Positions 30,918 to 31,059 of a DNA stretch of 31,059 nt are shown one piece after another (the stretch's first letter is position 1; the number at the start of each line of letters is the position of its first letter). The notes under the pieces are model-generated. The model ran no database searches. It saw only the letters and a list, made by a program, of their open reading frames with translations, and had not been told where the DNA came from. This stretch comes from CAYMLQ01 sp964390795 (GTDB taxonomy: Bacteria; Verrucomicrobiota; Kiritimatiellia; RFP12; UBA1067): NCBI GenBank assembly GCA_964390795.1, contig CAYMLQ010000028.1, positions 1-31,059 of the forward strand, given 5' to 3'. The position numbers and the translations under genes were made by a program.

Positions 30918-31059
30918 ATGTACCGCTACGACCTCATCGAGAACAGTCCGCGCGACAGGATCACGGGCGTCGAGAAGCAGCTTCCCGCCGTCAAGTGGGA
31001 GACCGCCTGGGTCGTGGCGGACACCGTCGGCGGCGACAAGGCAGCGATCCTCGACGCCT
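30918..31059 (+). CDS. Paralogue of the PcfJ-like gene (3' partial)
   Basis: The ATG at 30918 follows AGGAG and the previous stop by two bases. The 47 visible residues (MYRYDLIENSPRDRITG, then TAWVVADTVGGDKA) align with the N-terminus of the preceding protein (PNSPRKRIAYV, then TAYVVAHTVGVDAF). The gene continues beyond the window, so its domains are unknown. Confidence 0.85.
   Translation, partial: MYRYDLIENSPRDRITGVEKQLPAVKWETAWVVADTVGGDKAAILDA

Overview
The window looks like part of the genome of an uncultured bacterial virus, or a virus-like element, recovered by metagenomic assembly. Two runs of ten N are scaffold gaps. The DNA is GC-rich. Genes are tightly packed and nearly all on the plus strand, with stop/start overlaps (ATGA, TGATG, GTGA), purine-rich ribosome binding sites and sigma70-like promoters, so the host is bacterial. 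I see no rRNA, tRNA, CRISPR array, terminase, portal, tail, integrase or polymerase gene. Many products are small membrane proteins, several are extremely basic, and three adjacent genes encode compact, probably beta-rich proteins that I read as the capsid cluster. That fits a tailless, membrane-containing virus better than a tailed phage, but this is inference; no family was identified by search.

Layout. 1-3590: tail-anchored surface proteins, each a globular N-terminal domain, a Gly/Pro-rich stalk and a C-terminal membrane helix. One carries a peptidoglycan-binding domain; three are paralogues sharing an FRFRPG core, the third frameshifted. 3606-8461: a 1308-residue membrane-anchored protein with KOW-like motifs, then two smaller genes. 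8560-11494: a histone-H1-like basic protein (broken by a gap) and a 758-residue protein with YVSQSLNG repeats, closed by a hairpin terminator. 11643-14956: three putative capsid genes, the first interrupted by a group I intron encoding a LAGLIDADG endonuclease. 14967-16576: small tagged genes, including a duplicated 12-residue C-terminal peptide as a minigene. 16580-25124: a long run of accessory or virion genes, including a zinc-finger/J-domain protein, an HNH/AP2 protein, a zinc-ribbon protein and more small membrane proteins. 25130-28117: a promoter-led block with two glycosyltransferases, an unknown gene and a ribbon-helix-helix regulator. 28130-28819: the only minus-strand gene, a protein-kinase-like protein, divergent from a two-helix membrane protein across fully overlapping promoters. 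29257-31059: a PcfJ-like protein with eleven leucine-rich-type repeats and the start of a tandem paralogue.

The main unusual signal is a short basic peptide, R-(R/K)-T-S-R or a close variant, at or near the N- or C-terminus of about twelve otherwise unrelated products. It is written with different codons each time, so the peptide appears to be what is kept. It may be a virion-targeting, DNA-binding or phosphorylation tag; the window also encodes a kinase-like protein. Other signals are a repeated N-terminal M-(S/T)-Y start in about ten products and four promoters placed so close to their ATG that the mRNAs would be leaderless.
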